Shown here piece after piece: positions 42,031 through 52,900 of a stretch of 64,000 bases of DNA. This DNA is from Mesobacterium pallidum (GTDB lineage Bacteria; Pseudomonadota; Alphaproteobacteria; Rhodobacterales; Rhodobacteraceae): assembly GCF_019966535.1 (NCBI RefSeq), contig NZ_JAIMID010000017.1, positions 62,001-126,000 of the forward strand, given 5' to 3'. The position numbers were made by a program, and so were the translations under genes. The number at the start of each line of letters is the position of its first letter. Position 1 is the stretch's first letter. The notes beneath the pieces are model-generated. The model saw only the letters and a list, made by a program, of their open reading frames with translations, was not told the DNA's origin and did not search any database.

Positions 42031-43340
42031 GCCCCGTCGAAATCGGAAGTTACGGCATCGCCGCGCTGGTGCTGCTGATCTACCTTGGCCTGCCCATCGG
42101 CATCGGCATGCTCAGCGTGTCCTTCATCGGTGTCGCGCTGATCCGCAACGAGACCGTGTCGATGCGCATGCTGGGGGCGGTCGCGAACGATTCCTTGCAG
42201 GAATACCTCTTTGCGGTCGTGCCGTTGTTTGTCCTGATGGGGTTGCTGGTCACCGTCTCGGGCGTCGGCAAGGACACGTTCGACGTGTTCGAGCGATTGC
42301 TGCACAAGGTCTCGGCGGGCCTTGGCATCGCGACGGTCTTTGCCAACGCGGTCTTTGCCTCGATCACCGGCATCTCCATCGCCTCGGCGACCGTGTTCTC
42401 GCGCGTCGCGGTGCCCGAGATGACGCGCCACGGCTACACCACCAAGTTCTCGACCGGCGTCGTCGCGGGGTCTTCGGTGCTGGGCATGATGATCCCGCCG
42501 TCGCTCCTGATGATCGTCTACGCCGTGCTGGCCGAGGAATCCGTGGGCCGGATGTTCCTTGCCGGTATCGGGCCGGGGCTGCTGCTGTCGGCGGTCTTCT
42601 GCATAACCATCCTGATGCTGGCGAAATGGCGCCCCGGGCTGGTGTTCGAGACCACCCAGGATACGGCCGCCTATGACCCGCTGGGACTTGGCGACGTGGT
42701 GCGCAAGGCGGTGCCGATCCTGTGCCTGATGCTGCTGGTGCTGGGCGGGCTCTACGGCGGTTTCTTCAACCCGACCGAGGCCGGGGCCGCCGGCGCTTTC
42801 GGCGCGCTGGTGATCGCGCTCATGCGCCGCTCGCTGGGGCGGGGCAAGTTCTGGGCGCTGCTGGTCGAGACCGGGCAGATCACCGTCTCGGTGCTGTTCC
42901 TGATCCTCGCCGCCACGCTCTTCTCGCGCATGCTGGCGCTGTCGGGCGTCCCGCGCGAGCTGGCGCAGTTCTTTCTCGAGGGGCCGATCGGGCCCTATGG
43001 CTTCCTTGTCCTTTACCTTCTCCTCATCATCGCGCTGGGGTGCCTGATCGATTCCATCTCGATCATGCTGATCCTGCTGCCCATCGCCCTACCGGTGGCC
43101 GAACAGGCCGGGTTCGACCTGATCTGGTTCGGTGTGCTCACCGTCGTCGCGGTCGAGATCGGGCTGCTCACGCCGCCCTTCGGCCTGTCGGTCTACACGA
43201 TCAAGTCCGCCATGGACGATCCGGACCTCAAGGTGGGTGACATCTTCCAGGGCACCCTGCCCTTTGTCGGCGCGATGCTGGTCGCGCTGGCGCTCATCGT
43301 CCTCTTCCCGCCGATCGCGACCTGGCTCGCGCGGCTCTGA
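42027..43340 (+). CDS. TRAP transporter large permease (DctM family), second system
   Basis: 437 aa, about 12 helices. Includes GIGMLSVSFIGVALIRN, TGISIASATVFSRVAVPEMT, SSVLGMMIPPSLLMIVYAVL, GFFNPTEAGAAGAFGALVIA and GLLTPPFGLSVYTIKSAM. It completes the second P-Q-M transporter, cotranscribed with the CoA-transferase/lyase genes. Confidence 0.94.
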   Translation: MSPVEIGSYGIAALVLLIYLGLPIGIGMLSVSFIGVALIRNETVSMRMLGAVANDSLQEYLFAVVPLFVLMGLLVTVSGVGKDTFDVFERLLHKVSAGLGIATVFANAVFASITGISIASATVFSRVAVPEMTRHGYTTKFSTGVVAGSSVLGMMIPPSLLMIVYAVLAEESVGRMFLAGIGPGLLLSAVFCITILMLAKWRPGLVFETTQDTAAYDPLGLGDVVRKAVPILCLMLLVLGGLYGGFFNPTEAGAAGAFGALVIALMRRSLGRGKFWALLVETGQITVSVLFLILAATLFSRMLALSGVPRELAQFFLEGPIGPYGFLVLYLLLIIALGCLIDSISIMLILLPIALPVAEQAGFDLIWFGVLTVVAVEIGLLTPPFGLSVYTIKSAMDDPDLKVGDIFQGTLPFVGAMLVALALIVLFPPIATWLARL

Positions 43341-43358
43341 CCTGTCCCCGGAGGCATC

Positions 43359-43886
43359 ATGACCAAGCTTCTCTTCCTTCCCGGCTCGCTGCGCGCCGCC
43401 TCGTCCTCGCGCGCGCTGACGCGCAAACTCGTGGATCTTGTCGGGGACCGCGCCAGTTGCGAGACCGCCGACATCGGCGCGCTGCCGCATTACAACGCGG
43501 ACGTGACGGACGATGCGACCGTCGACGCCTTCATCGCGTCGGTCGGCGCGGCCGATGGCGTGGTGTTCGTCACGCCCGAGTACAATTACTCGGTCCCCGG
43601 CGTGCTCAAGAACGCCATCGACTGGGCGTCACGCCCGGCCTTCGAGTCGGTCTTCAAGGGCAAGCCGTGCTTCATCGTCACCGTCTCGGGCGGCGCGACG
43701 GGCGGCATTCGCGCGCAGGGGCACCTCAAGTACATCCTGAACGGCATGCTGGCCGTGCCCCATGCGGATCGCGAGATCGTCGTGCCCTTCGCCAACAAGA
43801 AGGTGACGGACGGCGTCTTCGAGGATGCCGATGTCCTGGCCTTCGCCGGCGCGCAGCTGGACGACTTCCTGGCCGGGCTGGGCTGA
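43359..43886 (+). CDS. NADPH-dependent FMN reductase (flavodoxin-like, ChrR/SsuE type)
   Basis: 175 aa. FMN-phosphate loop LPGSLRAASSSRALTRKLVD at the N-terminus and TPEYNYSVPGVLKNAIDWAS, the hallmark of NADPH:FMN reductases/quinone reductases. VTVSGGATGGIRAQGHLKYI follows. It is the last gene of the TRAP operon and may recycle quinoid products of aromatic cleavage or deliver reduced flavin. It converges on the giant gene 18 nt later. Confidence 0.92.
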   Translation: MTKLLFLPGSLRAASSSRALTRKLVDLVGDRASCETADIGALPHYNADVTDDATVDAFIASVGAADGVVFVTPEYNYSVPGVLKNAIDWASRPAFESVFKGKPCFIVTVSGGATGGIRAQGHLKYILNGMLAVPHADREIVVPFANKKVTDGVFEDADVLAFAGAQLDDFLAGLG

Positions 43887-43904
43887 ACCCGGCCGGGCCG
43901 GCGG

Positions 43905-46900
43905 TCAGAGCGGGATGTCCCAGCCCGCGATCTCGTAGATGCCCCCGGACAGGCTGGTGGCGTAAAGCGCCCCCAGCCCGTTCGCGACGATCGCGGTGAC
44001 GTCTGGCAGCGCATCGACCCCGGTCTGGGCGAACTCGGTCGCGTGGACCGGATCGTCCCGGACCGCCCAGAGCCGCCCACTTTCGAAATCGCCCACAACC
44101 ACGGCCCCCGACAGCCCGCTGCCGTCGTCCAGCACGGCGCCGCCCACGGGGATGCTGCCTTCGTCGTGCCCGTAGACGAAGGACGGAAAGCGGAACGTGT
44201 CCCGCTCCGGCTCTGGCCCCGCGCCGACGAAGGCATCGCCCTCGAAGAGGTTCCAGCCGAGGTTCGCCCCGGCCTCCGAAGGATCGAGGATGTTCAGCTC
44301 GCTCTGCGCGGTCTCGCCCCACTCGGGCACCAGCAGCCGCCCGGCAGCGTCGAACCCCAGCGACAGCGGGTTGCGCAGCCCGTAGACATGGACCTCGGGC
44401 GCGCCGGCCACGCTGTCGGCAAAGGGATTGCCCGCCGGGATGCCATAGGCCCGCCCCCCCGATGGGTTGTCCACGTCGAGGCGCAGCACCGTGCCCAGCA
44501 GCGTGCCGGCGTCCTGGCCATTGTCCAGCGGATCGTCCGCCCCCCCGCCATCGCCCAGCGACAGGTAGAGATAGCCGTCCGGCCCGAAGGCCAGCCCGCC
44601 GCCGTTGTGGTTGTCGTAGGGATTGTCGATGCGCAGGATCTCTTCGGCCGACAAGACATCCAAAGTGCCGTCGGTGGCGGATACCTCGTAGGAGCGCAGA
44701 ACGATATCCGGCGGCCCGATCCCGTCCGGCTCGGTCAGGACGGCATAGAGACGGCCGTTGGTCGCATGGTCGGGATGGAAGGCGAGGCCGAGCAGGCCAA
44801 GCTCGATCCCGAAGGACGCCACACTGCCGCTCAGATCACCAAAGACCTGCGACGTGCCGGTGGCGAGGTCAAAGGCACGGATGACCCCCGTGTTGTCGAA
44901 GACGTAGAAGGTCCCATCGTCGCCCGGCGCGAAGGCGCCGCCGCGCAGCGCGTCCTCGGAATCGCTCAGCTCGGTCACCACCAGCGTCGTGACCGTGCCC
45001 GAGGGGCCGATGTTCACCGTCACCTCGGCGGTGTCGAAACCACCCCGGTCATCGCCGATCTCGTAGGTAAAGCTGTCGGTCCGCGGCAGGCTTCCGTTCA
45101 CCGGCGCGAAATACGAGATCGTGCCGTCCGGCGCGATCTCGACCCCGCCAAGCTGCGGCGCCGTGACAATGCGAGTGACGGTCAACGGATCACCGTCCGG
45201 GTCGCTGTCATTGGCCAGCACGTCGATCAAGACCACTTCGGCCGAGACGGCCGTGGCGACATCGGCATTGGCCACCGGCGGCCGGTTCGGGGCCGGGCCG
45301 CCTGTCAGCTGCGCATGATCGAAGGCCGAGACCACGCCGGTGCCGCCAAAGGCGATCCAGTCCACCGTCTCGCCCACATGGTTGGTCTCGGAATCGGCGC
45401 TGGTGTCTTCCTCGACCGAGACGATGAAGCCGTCCAGCACGGTGCCTGCGCCCCGCGCCCAGGCCGGGTCCGCCCCGCCGAAAGTCGAGACCTGCGCCAG
45501 GGTGCTGCCGCCGAACGCCCCGCCGGGCACGGCAATCTCGGCCCCCAGGTGGGTGACGCCTGCCGTGCGGCCCGCGACCCAGGGCAGGCCGTCCGACGCG
45601 CCGCTGCCGGGCTCGAAGGCCACCCAGCCCAGGGTTTCCGCCTTGTGGCCGCCGCCGTTCAGCGCCTCTTCCTCCTGCATCGACAGCTCGAACCCGTCGG
45701 CGGTCGTGGCCCGCTGGCGCGACACCACGAAATCGGCGCCATTGGCGCTTTGCACCTGGCTCAGCACCACTGGCGCGGCGCCGAAGGGCGTGGCAAAGGC
45801 GACCGGGTCGAACCCGGCCGAGGTCAGCTTGTTGCCGGTCAGGACGCCCGCCTCGAACCGGGTGCCGTCGCCCAGCACCCAGGACCCCGCCTCGACCACC
45901 ATGTAATGCACGGTTTCGGCCGCATGGCTGCCGTCGAGATTGCCGGGCTCCTGCAGGCGCAGCGTCAGGCTGTTGCCCGCGATCGCGTCGACCCGCACCG
46001 TCACCGGCGCGCCGCCGGATTCGGTGGCGACATGGGCAATCACCACCGGATTCTCGTAGCTGTTTTCCAGCGTGACCGTCTTGGCCAGGTGGCGCAGCGA
46101 CAGCGTGCCGGTCTCGAGCACCGGCCGCGCCGCCTGCGCCGCCAGCGTCCCCGGTTCGGAAAAGACGAACCAGTCCACCGTCTCGCGCCCATGGAAGGTT
46201 TCCGCGTCCGCGCTCGTGTCCTCTTCGGCGAACAGCGAAAAGCTGCCCGCGCCCGCCCCTGTGCCCCGCGCCCAGGCCGGATCGGAGCCGCCGAATGTCG
46301 AGAGTTGCGCGATGGGGTTGACCACCGTGTCAAAGCCCGGCGACAGCGCCACCGTGGCGCCGCCGCTGTTGACCCCGCCGGTGGATCCCGCCTGCCAGTC
46401 CAGCGGCCCCTGCGACCAGGCCCCGGGCGTCAGGGCGATCCAGCCCACCGTCTCGACCTTGTGGCCGCCGCCGTTGGTCGCCTCTTCCTCCTGCAGGGCC
46501 AGCGAAAAGCCCGTGGTCGTGGCATCCTGCTGGCGGGTGACAACGAAATCGGGGCCGTTCGCGGACTGCACCTGGCTCAGGATCGCGGGCGTGGTCTCAA
46601 AGCCGCGTTCGAAGGTGATCGGCTCGAACCCGGCTGAGGTCAGCCGGCCGGTCTCGTGCAGCCCCGCCTCGAACAAGGTGCCGTCGGGCAGCATCCACGA
46701 CCCGGCCTCGGCCACCAGGTAGGTGACCGTCTCGGCGACGTGGTTGCCGTCGAGATTGCCGGGCTCCTGCAGCCGCAGGGTCAGGCTGTCCCCGGCGATT
46801 TGGTCGATGCGCACGGCGACCGGCTGGCCGCCGTTCTGGCTGGCGACATGGGCCACCACCACCGGGGTGTCGTAGCTGCGCCGCAGGGTGATCGTCTGCG

Positions 46901-49900
46901 CCGCGGCCTGCAAATCGACCGTGCCGGTCTCGGCAAAGGTGCCGGGCGCAAGGGGCTGGTACTCCACCGCGCCGATGTCGATCCCCTCGCCACGCTGGCG
47001 CAGGTAGCCCAGGCCACGCGCGTCGAGCGGGTAACGCTCTGCATAGTCGAGGTCGTTATCGAGGTCGTAGGGATCGGTCGGCCCCTGCCCTTCGTTGCCC
47101 TGGTCTATCGCCGCGCCGCCGGCTTTGAGCGCGATGGTCGGCACCGCGCCGCCGGTGTCGGTGAGCCGGGCGCGCCCACCCGAGACCTCGCGGAAGATGT
47201 CGTCCAGCGCGATGGCGGGGCCGATATTGTCAAGATAGGCACCGATGATGTTGTCGTTCAGCTGCAGATATTCACCGAAGAACGCGCCGCCGCGCTGGTC
47301 ATCCACGTCGCTTTGGCCGTTCCCGGCCACGATGCTGCTGACGATGTCGATAAATGCCTCGTCACCCGAGCCATCGCCCGCATGGTTCAGGAAGACCCCG
47401 TCGCCCCAATGCAGGGTGTCCCCGCTTGCACTGGCCGTGATCGCCGTGTTCCCGGTGACGGTCGCGTTCGAGAGGATGGAATATTCGTCCTCGAAAACCC
47501 CGCCCCCGGCCGCAAGCCCGTCCGGGTCCGAGGCCGTCGAGAGGCGGGTGACTTGGTTATCGGCAATGGTGACCTGGGCCAGCTCGGACAGAGGGCCGCC
47601 ATTGTAATATCCGCCGCCCCCGATCCGGGTGTCAAAGGTCATGACCGCGCCGGTCGAGGTGACGCTGTTGTCCGAGATCGTGCTGTTCCAGATGCGGATG
47701 CCGCCGTAATTGGCGATGCCGCCGCCCACCGCGTCGCCGCCGTCGATGGCGACGTGGTTGTCATGGACCCAGACATGGTCCAGCCAAAGATTGCCGCCGA
47801 TGTTGCGGATGCCCGCCCCGCCGTCCCGACCGAAATCCTCGGGCGCGTCGACAAAGCCGCCGGTGATCTCGAGACTGTTCAGGAAGACGCCCGCGTAACG
47901 TACGTCGATGGCCCGGCTCAGGCCGCCTGCGTCGAGGGTGATGTCGGCCTTGTCGTCGCCGGTCACATCGCCGTCGATCGTCACGTAGCGGCGCAGGATC
48001 ACCTGGCCCAGCGCCAGGTCGATGGTTCCGCCCGCCAGCCCCGACGCAAAGGTGACCGTGCCGCCGGTGTCGACCAGCATCAGCGCCTCGCGCAGCGACA
48101 GGTCCCCGGCCGAGTAGTCTCCGTCGACCTCGTCGACCAGCGTGTCGACCACCACGGTCTTGGGCGGCGTGGCCTGCGCCTCTGCCGCGCCGATATCCAG
48201 CGCGGAGCCGACGATGCGTGGCCCACCGGTCGCATCGACGGGCAGCAGTTCGTCGGTGTCATCGTCCCCGTCGAGATCGAACCGGTCGGTCACCAGTGTC
48301 GAGGGTCGCAGTTCGGCGTAGAAGTTGAACGCGTCGCCGGTGTTGATCAGCGGGCTGCCCAGCAGCGGCAGCATGGTGGGCACCGGCCCGCCATTGTCGC
48401 CCAGCGCGCCCAGCACCGGGTCGAGCCCGTTGAGGGCCATGCCGACCGAGTTGACGAACCCAAGGCCGACGGACTCGACGTTGCCGATCAGGCTGTCGTC
48501 GGTCCGGAGACTGCCGAATTCGCGCAGCTCGACATCCCGGGCTTGGCCCGCGCCCGCCGTGTTGGTGGCGATGACGGAATTGGTGACGATACGCCCCTCG
48601 CTGGAATAGTCGAACCGGTCGGTGATCAGGCTGATCCCGCCGCCGCCGCCATCCGCGTGGTTGCCGGCGATGGTCGCGCTGTGGATCTCGAAGCCGCGCA
48701 GCTCGGTCCAGATGCCGCCGCCCTGCCCTGTCGCCGTGTTCTCGGCCAGGGTCGTGTTGACCAGCACGAAGCGTTCGCTGACCTCGTCGTCGATCACGCC
48801 GCCATTGTCGAACCCGGCATAAAGGCCCGCACCGTCCTGCGCGGTATTGTCGTGCAGGGTCGTGTTGACCAGGGCCAGATTGGCCTCGAAGGCGGCGATG
48901 GCCCCGCCCTGGACGGCCTGGTTGCCCCGCAGCGTGCTGTCGATGATCGTCCAGTCGATGCCCGCGACCGAGATCTGGTCGCGGCTGCCCAGCAGGATCG
49001 CGCCGCCGATCCCGGCATTGCCGTCCTCGAGCGTCAGGCTGCGCAGGGTGACCCGGCCCGCCTGCCCGCCGAAGATGCCGAAGCCGCCCCCGCCCGAGAT
49101 CACCACGTCGGCCTTGTCGTCGCCGTCGATGTCGCCGTCGATCTCGACCCCGTCGGCCAGGTCGATCCGCCCGGTCAGCTGGATCGTCGCCCCGGCCAGC
49201 CCGGGCGCGAAGGTGATGCGCCCGCCGCCATGGGTCTCGGCCAGCATCGCGGCCTCGCGCAGGCTCAGCCGGCCGACCGCATAGTTGCCGTCGTCCACGT
49301 CGTCGGTGGTGCTGACCACCAGCGCCATGCTGTCAAGCTCGGCCGCGCCCAGGTCGACCTCGGCCCCGATGACGCGCGCAAAGCCCGCGCCGCGGGCGTC
49401 CACCGGCAGCGCCTCGGCCGTGTCGGCATCGCCGTCGAGATCGAAGCGATCGGTCGGCAGCTCGGACGCCGCGCCGGCGTCGACGGCCAGCCCGCCCAGC
49501 GCCAGCGCCACGGTCGGCACCCCGCCGCCGTTGTCGGCCAGCTGGCCGCCGCCATGCGCCGAGAGCCCGGCAAAAACCACCCCCGGCCCGACCGGCTGCA
49601 CCAGCGTCGTCCCGATGTAGAGCCCGCCGTCCTTGATATTGCCGCCCAGAAAGCTGGTGTTTGTCAGCTCGGGCCCGAGGTAGACGCTGTCGCTGGCGTT
49701 GCCCGACACGATGCTGTTGGCCATCTCGAGCGTCGCCGGCCCGAACCCGCCCGAGCTGATCCCCGAGAAGGCCACCGACACCTCGAGCCCGTTCGCGCCG
49801 CCGTTGACCGCGTGGTTGCCGGTGATTGTCGCGTTGCGCAGTTCGGCGCTGCCGTAGGTAATGATCGCGCTGCCCGCGCCCGGCATGACGGAAAAGCTGT

Positions 49901-52900
49901 TCGTCGTCTCGATCCGGTTGTCGGCCAGCGTGGTGTTGATCAGCGTCACGCGGTCGTCCAGCGTGGTGCCGACCCCCAGGATCCCACCGCCGCGCATGCT
50001 GGCCGAGCTGCCCGCGGTCGGCGACAGGTCGGTGATCACGGCGTTGTCGCTGACAGTGGAATTGACCAGCGTCAGCGGTCCGAAGGTCGAAATGCCGCCG
50101 CCGCCGCTGTCCCAGGTCGTGCCCGTCCGCGTGTCGTGCACCCGGTTGCCGGTGACATGGCTGTCGCGGATCACCAGCTCGCGCGTGAAGGAGGTGTGCT
50201 GGATGCCGCCGCCCCAGAGCTCTCCGTCGTTGCCGCCATCGGTCAGGGTGCCCCCGGTGATGACAAGGCTGTCCAGCGTGCCGCCGCCGCTGGTCATCAC
50301 CCGGCTCAGCCCGCCCGCGTCAAGCGTGATGTCGACGCCGCCCGCCCCGCCGGCATCGCCGTCGATGGTGATGCCCCGGCCGTGGCTCAGCTCGGTCCCG
50401 TTCAGCATGATGGTGCCGCCCGCCAGCGCGGCGTCGAAGGTGATCAGCCCGCCGTCGGCCACCAGCGCGAGCGCCTCGCGCAGCGACAGGTTCTCGGCCG
50501 AGACGTCGCCGTCGAATTCGTCCACCAGCGTGTCGACGACCAGATGGGCCGGCGACACGCGTTCGACCGCACCGATGTCCACCGCCGGACCGGCCACGCG
50601 GTCAGAGCCGGTGGCGTCGCGAGGCAGCCGTTCGCCGGAGGTCACGCCATCGCCGTCGAGGTCGTAGAGGTCGAGCGGCAGCAGCAGGTCCGAGCCGCCG
50701 TTGACCAGCAGGGAGCCGAAGAGCGGCATCATGGTCGGCGCAGGTCCGCCGTTGTCCTGCAACGCGCCCAGCGATGGGTCTCCGGCCGACAGGATCGAGG
50801 TCAGGGTCGTGGCCGGCGTGTCGGTCAGGTCGAGATCGCCCGCGAAGACGCTGTAATGCGCCTCGATAACCGCGTTTTCGGCCACGATCTCGGGCGCGGC
50901 GCTGTCGAATTCGTTGGCGAAGACCGAATTCTCGATCACCATCCGCACGTTCGTGGTGCTTCCGTCGCCCAAGGCGTCGCGGAACCAGACCGCGCCCGTC
51001 CCGACGGTGGCGACATTGCCGGCCACGGTGCTGTTCTGAATCGCGACATGGGTGCTCGAGCCGGGCGTGCTGTTGCTGTCCTCGATCGACATTGCCCCGT
51101 AATGTTCCGCCGAATTACCGGCGATCGTGGCCTGGGTCAGCGTGACGCGAATGTCACGGTCGGCCAACAGGCCGAAATTGTGGACGCTGATGGCGCCGCC
51201 CTGCTGCGCGCTGTTGCCCGAGAGGGTGGAGTTGACAACGGTCAGGTTGCCCTCTGCATGGATGGCCCCGCCCTGCCCGGTGGCCGCGTTGCCATGCAGA
51301 TGGGCGCTCAGCACGGTAAGGTCGGTGTCGCCGGCGCTGCGGATCGCACCGCCTTCGCCGGCCGTTCCACCGGTCAGCTCGAGATGAGCAAGCGTCACGG
51401 CTTGCTGCGCGAAGACCTCGAAGATCCGCCGCCCGGCCGCCGCAACCACGGTCACGTCGCCCGAACGGTCGCCATCCACGTCGCCGTCGATCGTCACCCC
51501 GCGCAGGATCGACAGCTGGTCGCCGGCCAGCTGGATGCTCTGCCCGGCCAGCGCCGCGTCGAAAGTGATCGTGCCGCCGGTCGCCACCAGGTCCACCGCC
51601 TCGCGCAGGCTGAGATTGCCGGCGGAATAATCGCCGTCGACCGCGTCCGACAGGCTGTCGACGACAAGGCTGACCGGACGCGGGTCCAGCGTGATGGTCA
51701 GGTCCGCTTGGATTGCGGGGTTGCCTGAGCCGGTCGTGTCGCTGACCCGTACGGTCACCGTGAAGCCCGAGCCGAGCGCGGTTTCCAGGTCACCCGGATC
51801 GACCACGGTGACGATCCCGGTCGCCGCGTCGATGGCAAAGGGAAGCAGCGCATCGCCGTCGCGATCCGTGTTCCCCGCGACCAGCGCGAAGGCAAGGCCC
51901 GCATCGGTGGCCCCGCCTTCGCCGTCATTGGCATCGACATCGAACACGACCGTTCCGGCCGCACTGGCTTCCAGCAGCGTCACGGTTTCGGCCCCGTCGG
52001 CCAGCGCGCCTTCGAAGACAAGGACCGGCCCGCTGTAATTGACTTCGAAGGCGCCGATATCCAGCCCGCCGGTGTCGACCCGGGCGAACCCGGGTCCGCG
52101 CGCATCGACCGGCAGCGCTTCTGCCGTGTCCAGATCGCCGTCCAGATCCCAGGTATCGACCGGCAGGGCCGAATCCAGCCCCATGTCGACCGCTACGCCG
52201 GTCGAGGACAGCGCGACGGTCTGCACCCGCCCGCCGTTCTGCGCCAACGCCCCGGTCGAAAAGCTGCCGCCGCCCGAGGTGTTGGTCGGAACAAGGGCCA
52301 GTGTCTCGAAGACGTCGCCAGGGCTGTATCCGGTCAGGTCGCTGCCCCCGGACGGGCCGTCGCCGACCAGGTTGACCCCGCCGAAGGACAGGATCGGATC
52401 GCCGCCGCCCTGCGATTGCGTGAAAATGTCGTGGCCCGAGCCGGAATCGCGGGCGACGTTGCCCAGGACAATGCTGTTGGACAGCAGCAGGCCTGCCTGC
52501 CCCTGGGCATGGATGCCGCCCCCGCCCACCGCTGCATTGCCGGTGAAGGTCGAGCTGTGGATCTCGGCCGTGGCCTGGCTTTCGACCCGCAGGCCGCCGC
52601 CTTCGTCCTGGCCGCTGCCCACGGCGATGTTGCCCCAGACCGTGGTGTTGACCATGCTGAGATCGGCGGTCGAGCCCGAAACATGGATGCCGCCCCCGCC
52701 CCGCCCTTCGGAGACGTTGGTGGCCACGAGGCTGCCTGCCAGCACCGATTGCCCGCGCAGGGCAAGCCCGCCGTAGCGCCCGGCGATGTTGTCGGCGATG
52801 GTGCTGGCGATGATGTCGATATCGCCCTCGGCATAGATGCCGCCGCCCTCGTCGGCGCTGTTGCCTTCGACCACTGCGTTGGCCAGCCGCACATGCGCGG

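Noticed and set aside
46656..51728. 1,690-codon open frame on the plus strand opposite the giant gene
   Set aside because: Antisense shadow of a high-GC repetitive gene; composition is Arg/His/Pro/Ala-rich with no domain, while the minus strand has coherent motifs.
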